Source: Symsagittifera roscoffensis | Taxonomy: Eukaryota > Xenacoelomorpha > Acoela > Convolutidae | Reading direction: 5' to 3' | Assembly (NCBI RefSeq): GCF_963678635.1 | Contig: NC_087070.1 | Span: 42,268,988 to 42,332,987 of the forward strand | Length of the DNA stretch: 64,000 bases | In this document: positions 1-14,349 of the stretch, one piece after another | How the letters are laid out: each line of letters starts with the position of its first letter | Position numbering within the stretch: position 1 is the stretch's first letter | The notes under the pieces: model-generated | The model's input: only the letters and a program-made list of their open reading frames with translations | Told to the model about the DNA's origin: nothing | Databases searched by the model: none | Position numbers and translations under genes: made by a program

Positions 1-147
1 GGAACGAGTCTTAATATTGGTCAACAAGATGTTGATTGGAAAAATTGACGTAGGTTTTGACATTTTCTTCAAGCTCTCTGAGAATCGAAAATTGAAAGGA
101 CACTCTTGGAAACTGGAAAAAAAACCAAAATGCTTCTTTTTTTATAA

Positions 148-430
148 TTATTTCGAGATGTAACCTTTGTAGGATGAAATATCTTTAATACACACCATTT
201 GGCAACGATTGAAAAAATGTGATGAAATTTTCATCGCAACCAAAAATGACAGTTTGCTCAGCAACTGTTTATGTGACACAGAGTCAAATGCGTTGGACGT
301 CAAAATAGGCAGAACAAAATTTTTCATTGGCATCAATACAACTGTGATTTTTTCGACAAAATCCAAAAACTGAATAAACATGTTGCGCTTTCTAACATAG
401 CCATGCCGTTTATCAAAATGTTTGTGACAA
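148..430 (-). mobile_element. LINE reverse-transcriptase fragment, representative copy of the satellite unit
   Basis: Minus-strand translation gives HKHFDKRHGYVRKRN, then FLDFVEKI, then ILTSNAFDSVSHKQLLSKLS. This is the normal order of a jockey/CR1-like non-LTR reverse transcriptase: the finger motif with GYVRKR, then motif A, whose usual form is DFSKAFDSVSHKLLL. The motif A aspartate position reads as Ser-Asn here. Upstream on the same strand, around 600-850, is the linker that in related LINEs reads KAYFxxxFSVV. The same protein relic recurs in every unit, for example at 5130-5390, 7025-7285 and 14565-14765. No catalytic YADD block is present in the unit, so this is only part of a polymerase. 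Confidence 0.8.
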
Positions 431-932
431 TCTTAAGAATAAACTGAATTAAAAAGCGATGGACGCGGTAAAGTAACAAATCCACGATGATTTGCATGTC
501 AGATTCAACAGGTAATAATTTGACTGAAAAGAATATAAACCATAGGCGTGACTCCATCAGCATTTTATTTGAGAATAAATGTTGGTGTGACATCAGCTGT
601 CACTGCTGTGGTATCTGGTACTTTTTAAAGTAATTTGTGCACGTCACTTTTACCAAAGATAATTCGGACGTGTCAATGGTAGCAATATCAGAGCAACCAT
701 TGTACGCCAAAGATTCATTTTGTTCATATTTGTTCACAACAGAGAAAGTTATCAAAAAATAGGCTTTGGTATTATCAGTAGAGGCACATGATGCTCCCAA
801 GTTAAGGACAGATCGAATTGGCGTACAACCACAAAGTTTGTGAAGTAGCTTGAAACAATCGTTTGTATTGATTGAATGAAAAGAAGACAGCTATGTAATT
901 TTGTCTGGCTCAATCGAGTTATTCACTTCTCG

Positions 933-3900
933 ATGGAATGAGTTTGAATATTGGTCAACAAGATGTTGATTGGAAAAATTGACGTAGGTTTTGACATTTT
1001 CTTCAAGCTCTCTGAGAATCGAAAATTGAAAGGACACTCTTGGAAACTGGAAAAAAAACCAAAATGCTTCCTTTTTTGTAATTATTTCGAGATGTAACCT
1101 TTGTAGGATGAAATATCTTTAATACACACCATTTGGCAACGATTGGAAAGATGTGATGAAATTAACATGATGAAACTTTCATCGCAACCAAAAATGACAG
1201 TTTGCTCAGCAACTGTTTATGTGACACAGAGTCAAATGCGTTGGACGTCAAAATAGGCAGAACAAAATTTTTCATTGGCATCAATACAACTGTGATTTTT
1301 TCGACATAATCCAAAAACTGAATAAACATGTTGCGCTTTCTAACATAGCCATGCCGTTTATCAAAAAGTTTGTGACAATCTTAAGAATAAACTGAAGTAA
1401 AAAGCGTTTTTTTTTAGATAAAGCGATGGACGCGGTAAAGTAATAAATCCACGATGATTTGCATGTCAGATTCAACAGGTAATAATTTGACTGAAAATAA
1501 TATAAACCATAGGCTTGACTCCATCAGCATTTTATTTGAGAATAAATGGTGGTGTGACATCAGCTGTCACTGCTGTGGTATCTGGTACTTTTTAAAGTAA
1601 TTTGGGCACATCACTTTTACCAAAGATAATTCGGACGTGTCAATGGTAGCAATATCAGAGCAACCATTGTACGCGAAAGATTCATTTTGTTCATATTTGT
1701 TCACAACAGAGAAAGTTATCAAAAAATAGGCTTTGGTGTTATCAGTAGAGGCACATGATGCTCCCAAGTTAAGGACAGATGGAATTGGCGTACAACCACA
1801 AAGTTTGTGAAGTAGCTTGAAACAATCGTTTGTATTGACTGAATGAAAAGAAGACAGCTATGTAATTTTGTCTAACTCAATCGAGTTATTCATTTCTCGA
1901 TGGAACGAGTTTTAATACTGGTCAACAAGATGTTGATTGGAAAAATTGACGTAGGTTTTGACACTTTCCTCAAGCTCTCTGAGAATCGAAAATTGAAAGG
2001 ACACTCTTGGAAACTGGAAAAAAAACCAAAATGCTTCCTTTTTGTAATTATTTCGAGATGTAAACTTTGTAGGATGAAATAACTTTAAACACACCATTTG
2101 GCAACGATTGGAAAGAAGTGATGAAATTAACATGATGAAACTTTCATCGCAATCAAAAATGACAGTTTGCTCAGCAACTGTTTATGTGACACAGAGTCAA
2201 ATGCGTTGGACGTCAAAATAGGCAGAACAAAATTTTTCATTGGCATCAATACAACTGTGATTTTTTCGACATAATCCAAAAACTGAATAAACATAGTGCG
2301 CTTTCTAACATAGCCATGCCGTTTATCAAAAAGTTTGTGACAATCTTGAGAATGAACTGAAGTAGAAAGCGTTTTTTTTAGATAAAGCGATGGACGCGGT
2401 AAAGTAATAAATCCACGATGATTTGCATGTCAGATTCAACAGGTAATAATTTGACTGAAAATAATATAAACCATAGGCTTGACTCCATCAGCATTTTATT
2501 TGAGAATAAATGGTGGTGTGACATCAGCTGTCACTGCTGTGGTATCTGGTACTTTTTAAAGTAATTTGGGCACATCACTTTTACCAAAGATAATTCGGAC
2601 GTGTCAATGGTAGCAATATCAGAGCAACCATTGTACGCGAAAGATTCATTTTGTTCATATTTGTTCACAACAGAGAAAGTTATCAAAAAATAGGCTTTGG
2701 TGTTATCAGTAGAGGCACATGATGCTCCCAAGTTAAGGACAGATGGAATTGGCGTACAACCACAAAGTTTGTGAAGTAGCTTGAAACAATCGTTTGTATT
2801 GACTGAATGAAAAGAAGACAGCTATGTAATTTTGTCTAACTCAATCGAGTTATTCATTTCTCGATGGAACGAGTTTTAATACTGGTCAACAAGATGTTGA
2901 TTGGAAAAATTGACGTAGGTTTTGACACTTTCCTCAAGCTCTCTGAGAATCGAAAATTGAAAGGACACTCTTGGAAACTCGAAAAAAAACCAAAATGCTT
3001 CCTTTTTGTAATTATTTCGAGATGTAAACTTTGTAGGATGAAATAACTTTAAACACACCATTTGGCAACGATTGGAAAGAAGTGATGAAATTAACATGAT
3101 GAAACTTTCATCGCAATCAAAAATGACAGTTTGCTCAGCAACTGTTTATGTGACACAGAGTCAAATGCGTTGGACGTCAAAATAGGCAGAACAAAATTTT
3201 TCATTGGCATCAATACAACTGTGATTTTTTCGACATAATCCAAAAACTGAATAAACATAGTGCGCTTTCTAACATAGCCATGCCGTTTATCAAAAAGTTT
3301 GTGACAATCTTAAGAATGAACTGAAGTAGAAAGCGTTTTTTTTAGATAAAGCGATGGACGCGGTAAAGTAATAAATCCACGATGATTTGCATGTCAGATT
3401 CAACAGGTAATAATTTGACTGAAAATAATATAAAACATAGGCGTGACTCCATCAGCATTTTATTTGAGAATAAATGGTGGTGTGACATCAGCTGTCACTG
3501 CTGTGGTATCTGGTACTTTGTAAAGTAATTTGTGCACGTCACTTTTACCAAAGATAATTCGGACGTGTCAATGGTAGCAATATCAGAGCAACCATTGTAC
3601 GCGAAAGATTCATTTTGTTCATATTTGTTCACAACAGAGAAAGTTATCAAAAAATAGGCTTTGGTATTATCAGTAGAGGCACATGATGCTTCCAAGTTAA
3701 GGACAGATCGAATTGGCGTACAACCACAAAGTTTGTGAAGTAGCTTGAAACAATCGTTTGTATTGACTGAATGAAAAGAAGACAGCTATGTAATTTTGTC
3801 TAGCTCAATCGAGTTATTCACTTCTCTCGATGGAACGAGTCTTAATATTGGTCAACAAGATGTCGATTGGAAAAAATGACGTAGGTTTTCGACACTTTCT

Positions 3901-6900
3901 TCAAGTTCTCTGATAATCGAAAATCGAAAGTACACTCTTGGAAACTGGAAACAAACCAAAATGTTTCCTTTTTCTAATTATTTCGAGATGTAACCTTTGT
4001 AGGATGAAATATCTTTAATACACACAATTTGGCAACGATTGGAAAGATATGATGAAATTAACATGATGAAACTTTCATCGCAACCAAAAATGACAGTTTG
4101 CTCAGCAACTGTTTATGTGACACAGAGTCAAATGTGTTGGACGTCAAAATAGGCAGAACAAAATTTTTCATTGGCATCAATACAACTGTGATTTTTTCGA
4201 CATAATCCAAAAACTGAATAAACATGTTGCGCTTTCTAACATAGCCATGCTGTTTATCAAAAAGTTTGTGACGATCTTAAGAATAAACTGAATTAAAAAG
4301 CATTTTTTTAGATAAAGCGGTAGACGCGGTAAAGTATTAAATCCACGATGATTTGCATGTCAGATTCAACGGATAATAATTTGACTGAAAATATAAAAAA
4401 CCATAGGCGTGACTGCATCAGCATTTTATATGAGAATAAAAGGTGGTGTGACATCAGCTGTCACTGCTGTGGTATCTGGTACTTTTTCAAGTAAACTGTG
4501 CACATCACTTCTACCAAAGATAATTCGGACGTGTCAATGGTAGCAATATCAGAGCAACCATTGTACGCGAAAGATTCATTTTGTTCACAACAGAGAAAGT
4601 TATCAAAAATCAGGCTTTGGTGTTATCAGTAGAGGCACATGATGCTCCCAAGTTAAGGACAGATGGAATTGGCGTACAACCACAAAGTTTGTGAAGTAGC
4701 TTGAAACATTCGTTTGTATTGATTGAATGAAAAGAAGACAGCTATGTAATTTTGTCTAGCTCAATCGAGTTATTCACTTCTCGATGGAACGAGTTTTAAT
4801 ATTGGTCAACAAGATGTTGAGTGGAAAAATTGACGTAGGTTTTGACACTTTCTTCAAGCTCTCTGAGAATCGAAAATTGAAAGGACACTCTTGGAAACTG
4901 GAAAAAAAACCAAAATGCTTCCTTTTTGTAATTATTTCGAGATGTAAACTTTGTAGGATGAAATAACTTTAAACACACCATTTGGCAACGATTGGAAAGA
5001 AGTGATCAAATTAACATGATGAATTTTTCATCGCAATCAAAAATGTTAGTTTGCTCAGCAACTGTTTATGTGACACAGAGTCAAATGCGTTGGACGTCAA
5101 AATAGGCAGAACAAAATTTTTCATTGGCATCAATACAACTGTGATTTTTTCGACATAATCCAAAAACTGAATAAACATGTTGCGCTTTCTAACATAGCCA
5201 TGCCGTTTATCAAAAAGTTTGTGACAATCTTAAGAATAAACTGAAGTAAAAAGCGATGGACGCGGTAAAGTAATAAATCCACGATGATTTGCATGTCAGA
5301 TTCAACAGGTAATAACTTGACTGAAAATAATATAAACCATAGGCGTGACTCCATCAGCATTTTATTTGAGAATAAATGGTGGTGTGACATCAGCTGTCAC
5401 TGCTGTGGTATCTGGTACTTTTTAAAGTAATTTGGGCACATCACTTTTACCAAAGATAATTCGGGCGTGTCAATGGTAGCAATATCAGAGCAACCATTGT
5501 ACGCGAAAGATTCATTTTGTTCATATTTGTTCACAACAGAGAAAGTTATCAAAAAATAGGCTTTGGTGTTATCAGTAGAGGCACATGATGCTCCCAAGTT
5601 AAGGACAGATGGAATTGGCGTACAACCACAAATTTGTGAAGTAGCTTGAAACAATCGTTTGTATTGATTGAATGAAAAGAAGACAGCTATGTAATTTTGT
5701 CTAGCTCAATCGAGTTATTCACTTCTCGATGGAACGAGTCTTAATATTGGTCAACAAGATGTTGATTGGAAAAATTGACGTAGGTTTTGACATTTTCTTC
5801 AAGCTCTCTGAGAATCGAAAATTGAAAGGACACTCTTGGAAACTGGAAAAAAAACCAAAATGCTTCTTTTTTTATAATTATTTCGAGATGTAACCTTTGT
5901 AGGATGAAATATCTTTAATACACACCATTTGGCAACGATTGAAAAAATGTGATGAAATTAACATGATGAAATTTTCATCGCAACCAAAAATGACAGTTTG
6001 CTCAGCAACTGTTTATGTGACACAGAGTCAAATGCGTTGGACGTCAAAATAGGCAGAACAAAATTTTTCATTGGCATCAATACAACTGTGATTTTTTCGA
6101 CAAAATCCAAAAACTGAATAAACATGTTGCGCTTTCTAACATAGCCATGCCGTTTATCAAAATGTTTGTGACAATCTTAAGAATAAACTGAATTAAAAAG
6201 CGATGGACGCGGTAAAGTAACAAATCCACGATGATTTGCATGTCAGATTCAACAGGTAATAATTTGACTGAAAAGAATATAAACCATAGGCGTGACTCCA
6301 TCAGCATTTTATTTGAGAATAAATGGTGGTGTGACATCAGCTGTCACTGCTGTGGTATCTGGTACTTTTTAAAGTAATTTGTGCACGTCACTTTTACCAA
6401 AGATAATTCGGACGTGTCAATGGTAGCAATATCAGAGCAACCATTGTACGCCAAAGATTCATTTTGTTCATATTTGTTCACAACAGAGAAAGTTATCAAA
6501 AAATAGGCTTTGGTATTATCAGTAGAGGCACATGATGCTCCCAAGTTAAGGACAGATCGAATTGGCGTACAACCACAAAGTTTGTGAAGTAGCTTGAAAC
6601 AATCGTTTGTATTGATTGAATGAAAAGAAGACAGCTATGTAATTTTGTCTAGCTCAATCGAGTTATTCACTTCTCGATGGAACGAGTCTTAATATTGGTC
6701 AACAAGATGTTGATTGGAAAAATTGACGTAGGTTTTGACATTTTCTTCAAGCTCTCTGAGAATCGAAAATTGAAAGGACACTCTTGGAAACTGGAAAAAA
6801 AACCAAAATGCTTCTTTTTTTATAATTATTTCGAGATGTAACCTTTGTAGGATGAAATATCTTTAATACACGCCATTTGGCAACGATTGAAAAAATGTGA

Positions 6901-7624
6901 TGAAATTAACATGATGAAATTTTCATCGCAACCAAAAATGACAGTTTGCTCAGCAACTGTTTATGTGACACAGAGTCAAATGCGTTGGACGTCAAAATAG
7001 GCAGAACAAAATTTTTCATTGGCATCAATACAACTGTGATTTTTTCGACAAAATCCAAAAACTGAATAAACATGTTGCGCTTTCTAACATAGCCATGCCG
7101 TTTATCAAAATGTTTGTGACAATCTTAAGAATAAACTGAATTAAAAAGCGATGGACGCGGTAAAGTAACAAATCCACGATGATTTGCATGTCAGATTCAA
7201 CAGGTAATAATTTGACTGAAAAGAATATAAACCATAGGCGTGACTCCATCAGCATTTTATTTGAGAATAAATGGTGGTGTGACATCAGCTGTCACTGCTG
7301 TGGTATCTGGTACTTTTTAAAGTAATTTGTGCACGTCACTTTTACCAAAGATAATTCGGACGTGTCAATGGTAGCAATATCAGAGCAACCATTGTACGCC
7401 AAAGATTCATTTTGTTCATATTTGTTCACAACAGAGAAAGTTATCAAAAAATAGGCTTTGGTATTATCAGTAGAGGCACATGATGCTCCCAAGTTAAGGA
7501 CAGATCGAATTGGCGTACAACCACAAAGTTTGTGAAGTAGCTTGAAACAATCGTTTGTATTGATTGAATGAAAAGAAGACAGCTATGTAATTTTGTCTGG
7601 CTCAATCGAGTTATTCACTTCTCG
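933..7624. repeat. Higher-order repeat, 7-unit period (first block)
   Basis: Unit starts 933, 1900, 2864, 3830 and 4784 pair with 7625, 8594, 9560, 10527 and 11480, at offsets of 6,692-6,697 bp. Paired units share private variants. For example, both 933 and 7625 read GGAATGAGTTTGAATA, both 3830 and 10527 follow the rare CTTCTCTCGATGG, and both 4784 and 11480 have TTGAGTGG. The partner block is about 7625-14,300. Such paired variants mean that a 7-unit segment was duplicated as a whole after the single units had diverged. Confidence 0.8.
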
Positions 7625-10600
7625 ATGGAATGAGTTTGAATATTGGTCAACAAGATGTTGATTGGAAAAATTGACGTAGGTTTTGACATTTTCTTCAAGC
7701 TCTCTGAGAATCGAAAATTGAAAGGACACTCTTGGAAACTGGAAAAAAAACCAAAATGCTTCCTTTTTTGTAATTATTTCGAGATGTAACCTTTGAGAGG
7801 ATGAAATATCTTTAATACACACCATTTGGCAACGATTGGAAAGATGTGATGAAATTAACATGATGAAACTTTCATCGCAACCAAAAATGACAGTTTGCTC
7901 AGCAACTGTTTATGTGACACAGAGTCAAATGCGTTGGACGTCAAAATAGGCAGAACAAAATTTTTCATTGGCATCAATACAACTGTGATTTTTCTACATA
8001 ATCCAAAAACTGAATAAACATGTTGCGCTTTCTAACATAGCCATGCCGTTTATCAAAAAAGTTTGTGACAATCTTAAGAATAAACTGAAGTAAAAAGCGT
8101 TTTTTTTTTAGATAAAGCGATGGACGCGGTAAAGTAATAAATCCACGATGATTTGCATGTCAGATTCAACAGGTAATAATTTGACTGAAAATAATATAAA
8201 CCATAGGCTTGACTCCATCAGCATTTTATTTGAGAATAAATGGTGGTGTGACATCAGCTGTCACTGCTGTGGTATCTGGTACTTTTTAAAGTAATTTGGG
8301 CACATCACTTTTACCAAAGATAATTCGGACGTGTCAATGGTAGCAATATCAGAGCAACCATTGTACGCGAAAGATTCATTTTGTTCATATTTGTTCACAA
8401 CAGAGAAAGTTATCAAAAAATAGGCTTTGGTGTTATCAGTAGAGGCACATGATGCTCCCAAGTTAAGGACAGATGGAATTGGCGTACAACCACAAAGTTT
8501 GTAAAGTAGCTTGAAACAATCGTTTGTATTGACTGAATGAAAAGAAGACAGCTATGTAATTTTGTCTAACTCAATCGAGTTATTCATTTCTCGATGGAAC
8601 GAGTTTTAATACTGGTCAACAAGATGTTGATTGGAAAAATTGACGTAGGTTTTGACACTTTCCTCAAGCTCTCTGAGAATCGAAAATTGAAAGGACACTC
8701 TTGGAAACTGGAAAAAAAACCAAAATGCTTCCTTTTTGTAATTATTTCGAGATATAAACTTTGTAGGATGAAATAACTTTAAACACACCATTTGGCAACG
8801 ATTGGAAAGAAGTGATGAAATTAACATGATGAAACTTTCATCGCAATCAAAAATGACAGTTTGCTCAGCAACTGTTTATGTGACACAGAGTCAAATGCGT
8901 TGGACGTCAAAATAGGCAGAACAAAATTTTTCATTGGCATCAATACAACTTTGATTTTTTCGACATAATCCAAAAACTGAATAAACATAGTGCGCTTTCT
9001 AACATAGCCATGCCGTTTATCAAAAAGTTTGTGACAATCTTAAGAATGAACTGAAGTAGAAAGCGTTTTTTTTTTAGATAAAGCGATGGACGCGGTAAAG
9101 TAATAAATCCACGATGATTTGCATGTCAGATTCAACAGGTAATAATTTGACTGAAAATAATATAAACCATAGGCTTGACTCCATCAGCATTTTATTTGAG
9201 AATAAATGGTGGTGTGACATCAGCTGTCACTGCTGTGGTATCTGGTACTTTTTAAAGTAATTTGGGCACATCACTTTTACCAAAGATAATTCGGACGTGT
9301 CAATGGTAGCAATATCAGAGCAACCATTGTACGCGAAAGATTCATTTTGTTCATATTTGTTCACAACAGAGAAAGTTATCAAAAAATAGGCTTTGGTGTT
9401 ATCAATAGAGGCACATGATGCTCCCAAGTTAAGGACAGATGGAATTGGCGTACAACCACAAAGTTTGTGAAGTAGCTTGAAACAATCGTTTGTATTGACT
9501 GAATGAAAAGAAGACAGCTATGTAATTTTGTCTAACTCAATCGAGTTATTCATTTCTCGATGGAACGAGTTTTAATACTGGTCAACAAGATGTTGATTGG
9601 AAAAATTGACGTAGGTTTTGACACTTTCCTCAAGCTCTCTGAGAATCGAAAATTGAAAGGACACTCTTGGAAACTGGAAAAAAAACCAAAATGCTTCCTT
9701 TTTGTAATTATTTCGAGATGTAAACTTTGTAGGATGAAATAACTTTAAACACACCATTTGGCAACGATTGGAAAGAAGTGATGAAATTAACATGATGAAA
9801 CTTTCATCGCAATCAAAAATGACAGTTTGCTCAGCAACTGTTTATGTGACACAGAGTCAAATGCGTTGGACGTCAAAATAGGCAGAACAAAATTTTTCAT
9901 TGGCATCAATACAACTGTGATTTTTTCGACATAATCCAAAAACTGAATAAACATAGTGCGCTTTCTAACATAGCCATGCCGTTTATCAAAAAGTTTGTGA
10001 CAATCTTAAGAATGAACTGAGTTAGAAAGCGTTTTTTTTTAGATAAAGCGATGGACGCGGTAAAGTAATAAATCCACGATGATTTGCATGTCAGATTCAA
10101 CAGGTAATAATTTGACTGAAAATAATATAAACCATAGGCGTGACTCCATCAGCATTTTATTTGAGAATAAATGGTGGTGTGACATCAGCTGTCACTGCTG
10201 TGGTATCTGGTACTTTGTAAAGTAATTTGTGCACGTCACTTTTACCACAGATAATTCGGACGTGTCAATGGTAGCAATATCAGAGCAACCATTGTACGCG
10301 AAAGATTCATTTTGTTCATATTTGTTCACAACAGAGAAAGTTATCAAAAAATAGGCTTTGGTATTATCAGTAGAGGCACATGATGCTTCCAAGTTAAGGA
10401 CAGATCGAATTGGCGTACAACCACAAAGTTTGTGAAGTAGCTTGAAACAATCGTTTGTATTGACTGAATGAAAAGAAGACAGCTATGTAATTTTGTCTAG
10501 CTCAATCGAGTTATTCACTTCTCTCGATGGAACGAGTTTTAATATTGGTCAACAAGATGTTGATTGGAAAAAATGACGTAGGTTTTGACACTTTCTTCAA

Positions 10601-13600
10601 GCTCTCTGAGAATCGAAAATCGAAAGGACACTCTTGGAAACTGGAAACAAACCAAAATGTTTCCTTTTTCTAATTATTTCGAGATGTAACCTTTGTAGGA
10701 TGAAATATCTTTAATACACACCATTTGGCAACGATTGGAAAGATATGATGAAATTAACATGATGAAACTTTCATCGCAACCAAAAATGACAGTTTGCTCA
10801 GCAACTGTTTATGTGACACAGAGTCAAATGTGTTGGACGTCAAAATAGGCAGAACAAAATTTTTCATTGGCATCAATACAACTGTGATTTTTTCGACATA
10901 ATCCAAAAACTGAATAAACATGTTGCGCTTTCTAACATAGCCATGCTGTTTATCAAAAAGTTTGTGACGATCTTAAGAATAAACTGAATTAAAAAGCGTT
11001 TTTTTAGATAAAGCGGTAGACGCGGTAAAGTATTAAATCCACGATGATTTGCATGTCAGATTCAACGGATAATAATTTGACTGAAAATATAAAAAACCAT
11101 AGGCGTGACTGCATCAGCATTTTATATGAGAATAAAAGGTGGTGTGACATCAGCTGTCACTGCTGTGGTATCTGGTACTTTTTCAAGTAAACTGTGCACA
11201 TCACTTCTACCAAAGATAATTCGGACGTGTCAATGGTAGCAATATCAGAGCAACCATTTTACGCGAAAGATTCATTTTGTTCACAACAGAGAAAGTTATC
11301 AAAAATCAGGCTTTGGTGTTATCAGTAGAGGCACATGATGCTCCCAAGTTAAGGACAGATGGAATTGGCGTACAACCACAAAGTTTGTGAAGTAGCTTGA
11401 AACATTCGTTTGTATTGATTGAATGAAAAGAAGACAGCTATGTAATTTTGTCTAGCTCAATCGAGTTATTCACTTCTCGATGGAACGAGTTTTAATATTG
11501 GTCAACAAGATGTTGAGTGGAAAAATTGACGTAGGTTTTGACACTTTCTTCAAGCTCTCTGAGAATCGAAAATTGAAAGGACACTCTTGGAAACTGGAAA
11601 AAAAACCAAAATGCTTCCTTTTTGTAATTATTTCGAGATGTAAACTTTGTAGGATGAAATAACTTTAAACACACCATTTGGCAACGATTGGAAAGAAGTG
11701 ATGAAATTAACATGATGAATTTTTCATCGCAATCAAAAATGACAGTTTGCTCAGCAACTGTTTATGTGACACAGAGTCAAATGCGTTGGACGTCAAAATA
11801 GGCAGAACAAAATTTTTCATTGGCATCAATACAACTGTGATTTTTTCGACATAATCCAAAAACTGAATAAACATGTTGCGCTTTCTAACATAGCCATGCC
11901 GTTTATCAAAAAGTTTGTGACAATCTTAAGAATAAACTGAAGTAAAAGGCGTTTTTTTTAGATAAAGCGATGGACGCGGTAAAGTAATAAATCCACGATG
12001 ATTTGCATGTCAGATTCAACAGGTAATAACTTGACTGAAAATAATATAAACCATAGGCGTGACTCCATCAGCATTTTATTTGAGAATAAATGGTGGTGTG
12101 ACATCAGCTGTCACTGCTGTGGTATCTGGTACTTTTTAAAGTAATTTGTGCACGTCACTTTTACCAAAGATAGTTCGGACGTGTCAATGGTAGCAACATC
12201 AGAGCAACCATTGTACGCGAAAGATTCATTTTGTTCATATTTGTTCACAACAGAGAAAGTTATCAAAAAATAGGCTTTGGTGTTATCAGTAGAGGCACAT
12301 GATGCTCCCAAGTTAAGGACAGATGGAATTGGCGTACAACCACAAAGTTTGTGAAGTAGCTTGAAACAATCGTTTGTATTGACTGAATGAAAAGAAGACA
12401 GCTATGTAATTTTGTCTAGCTCAATCGAGTTATTCACTTCTCGATGGAACGAGTTTTAATATTGGTCAACAAGATGTTGATTGGAAAAATTGACGTAGGT
12501 TTTGACACTTTCTTCAAGCTCTCTGAGAATCGAAAATCGAAAGGACACTCTTGGAAACTAGAAAAAAAACCAAAATGCTTCCTTTTTCTAATTATTTCGA
12601 GATGTAACCTTTGTAGGATGAAATATCTTTAATACACACCATTTGACAACGATTGGAAAGATGTGATGAAATTAACATGATGAAACTTTCATCGCTACCA
12701 AAAATGACAGTTTGCTCAGCAACTGTTTATGTGACACAGAGTCAAATGTGTTGGACGTCAAAATAGGCAGAACAAAATTTTTCATTGGCATCAATACAAC
12801 TGTGATTTTTTCGACATAATCCAAAAACTGAATAAACATGTTGCACTTTCTAACATAGCCATGCTGTTTATCAAAACGTTTGTGACGATCTTAAGAAAAA
12901 ACTGAATTAAAAAGCGTTTTTTTAGATAAAGCGGTAGACGCGGTAAAGTATTAAATCCACGATGATTTGCATGTCAGATTCAACGGATAATGATTTGACT
13001 TAAAATATAATAAACCATAGGCGTGACTGCATCAGCATTTTATATGAGAATAAAAGGTGGTGTGACATCAGCTGTCACTGCTGTGGTATCTGGTACTTTT
13101 TCAAGTAAACTGTGCACATCGTTTTACCAAAGATAATTCGGACGTGTCAATGGTAACAATATCAGAGCAACCATTGTACGCGAAAGATTCATTTTGTTCA
13201 CAACAGACAAAGTTATCAAAAAATAGGCTTTGGTGTTATCAGTAGAGGCACATGATGCTCCCAAGTTAAGGACAGATGGAATTGGCGTACAACCACAAAG
13301 TTTGTGAAGTACCTTGAAACAATCGTTTGTATTGACTGAATGAAAAGAAGACAGCTATGTAATTTTGTCTAGCTCAATCGAGTTATTCACTTCTCGATGG
13401 AGCGAGTTTTAATATTGGTCAACAAGATGTTGAGTGGAGAAATTGACGTAGGTTTTGACACTTTCTTCAAGCTCTCTGAGAATTGAAAATCGAAAGGACA
13501 CTCTTGGAAACTGGAAAAAAAACAAAATGCTTCTTTTTTGTAATTATTTCGAGATGTAACCTTTGTAGGATGAAATATCTTTAATACACACCATTTGGCA

Positions 13601-14349
13601 ACGATTGGAAATATGTGATGAAATTAACATGATGAAACTTTTATCGCAACCAAAAATGACAGTTTGCTCAGCAACTGTTTATGTGACACAGAGTCAAATG
13701 CGTTGGACGTCAAAATAGGCAGAACAAAATTTTTCATTGGCATCAATACAACTGTGATTTTTTCGACATAATCCAAAAACTGAATAAACATGTTGCGCTT
13801 TCTAACATAGCCATGCTGTTTGTCAAAAGGTTTGTGACGATCTTAAGAATAAACTGAATTAAAAAGCGTTTTTTTAGATAAAGCGGTAGACGCGGTAAAG
13901 TATTAAATCCACGATGATTTGCATGTCAGATTCAACGGATAATAATTTGACTGAAAATATAATAAACCATAGGCGTGACTGCATCAGCATTTTATATGAG
14001 AATAAAAATTGGTGTGACATTAGCTGTCACTGCTGTGGTATCTGGTACTTTTTCAAGTAAACTGTGCACATCACTTTTACCAAAGATAATTCGGACGTGT
14101 CAATGGTAGCAATATCAGAGCAACCATTGTACGCGAAAGATTCATTTTGTTCACAACAGAGAAAGTTATCAAAAAATAGGCTTTGGTGTTATCAGTAGAG
14201 GCACATGATGCTCCCAAGTTAAGGACAGATGGAATTGGCGTACAACCACAAAGTTTGTGAAGTAGCTTGAAACATTCGTTTGTATTGATTGAATGAAAAG
14301 AAGACAGCTATGTAATTTTGTCTAGCTCAATCGAGTTATTCACTTCTCG

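Noticed and set aside
1900-2082. Recurrent plus-strand open frame MERVLILVNKMLIGKIDVGF in many satellite units
   Set aside because: It overlaps the minus-strand LINE relic antisense, is repeated only because the unit is repeated, and has no independent protein signal.
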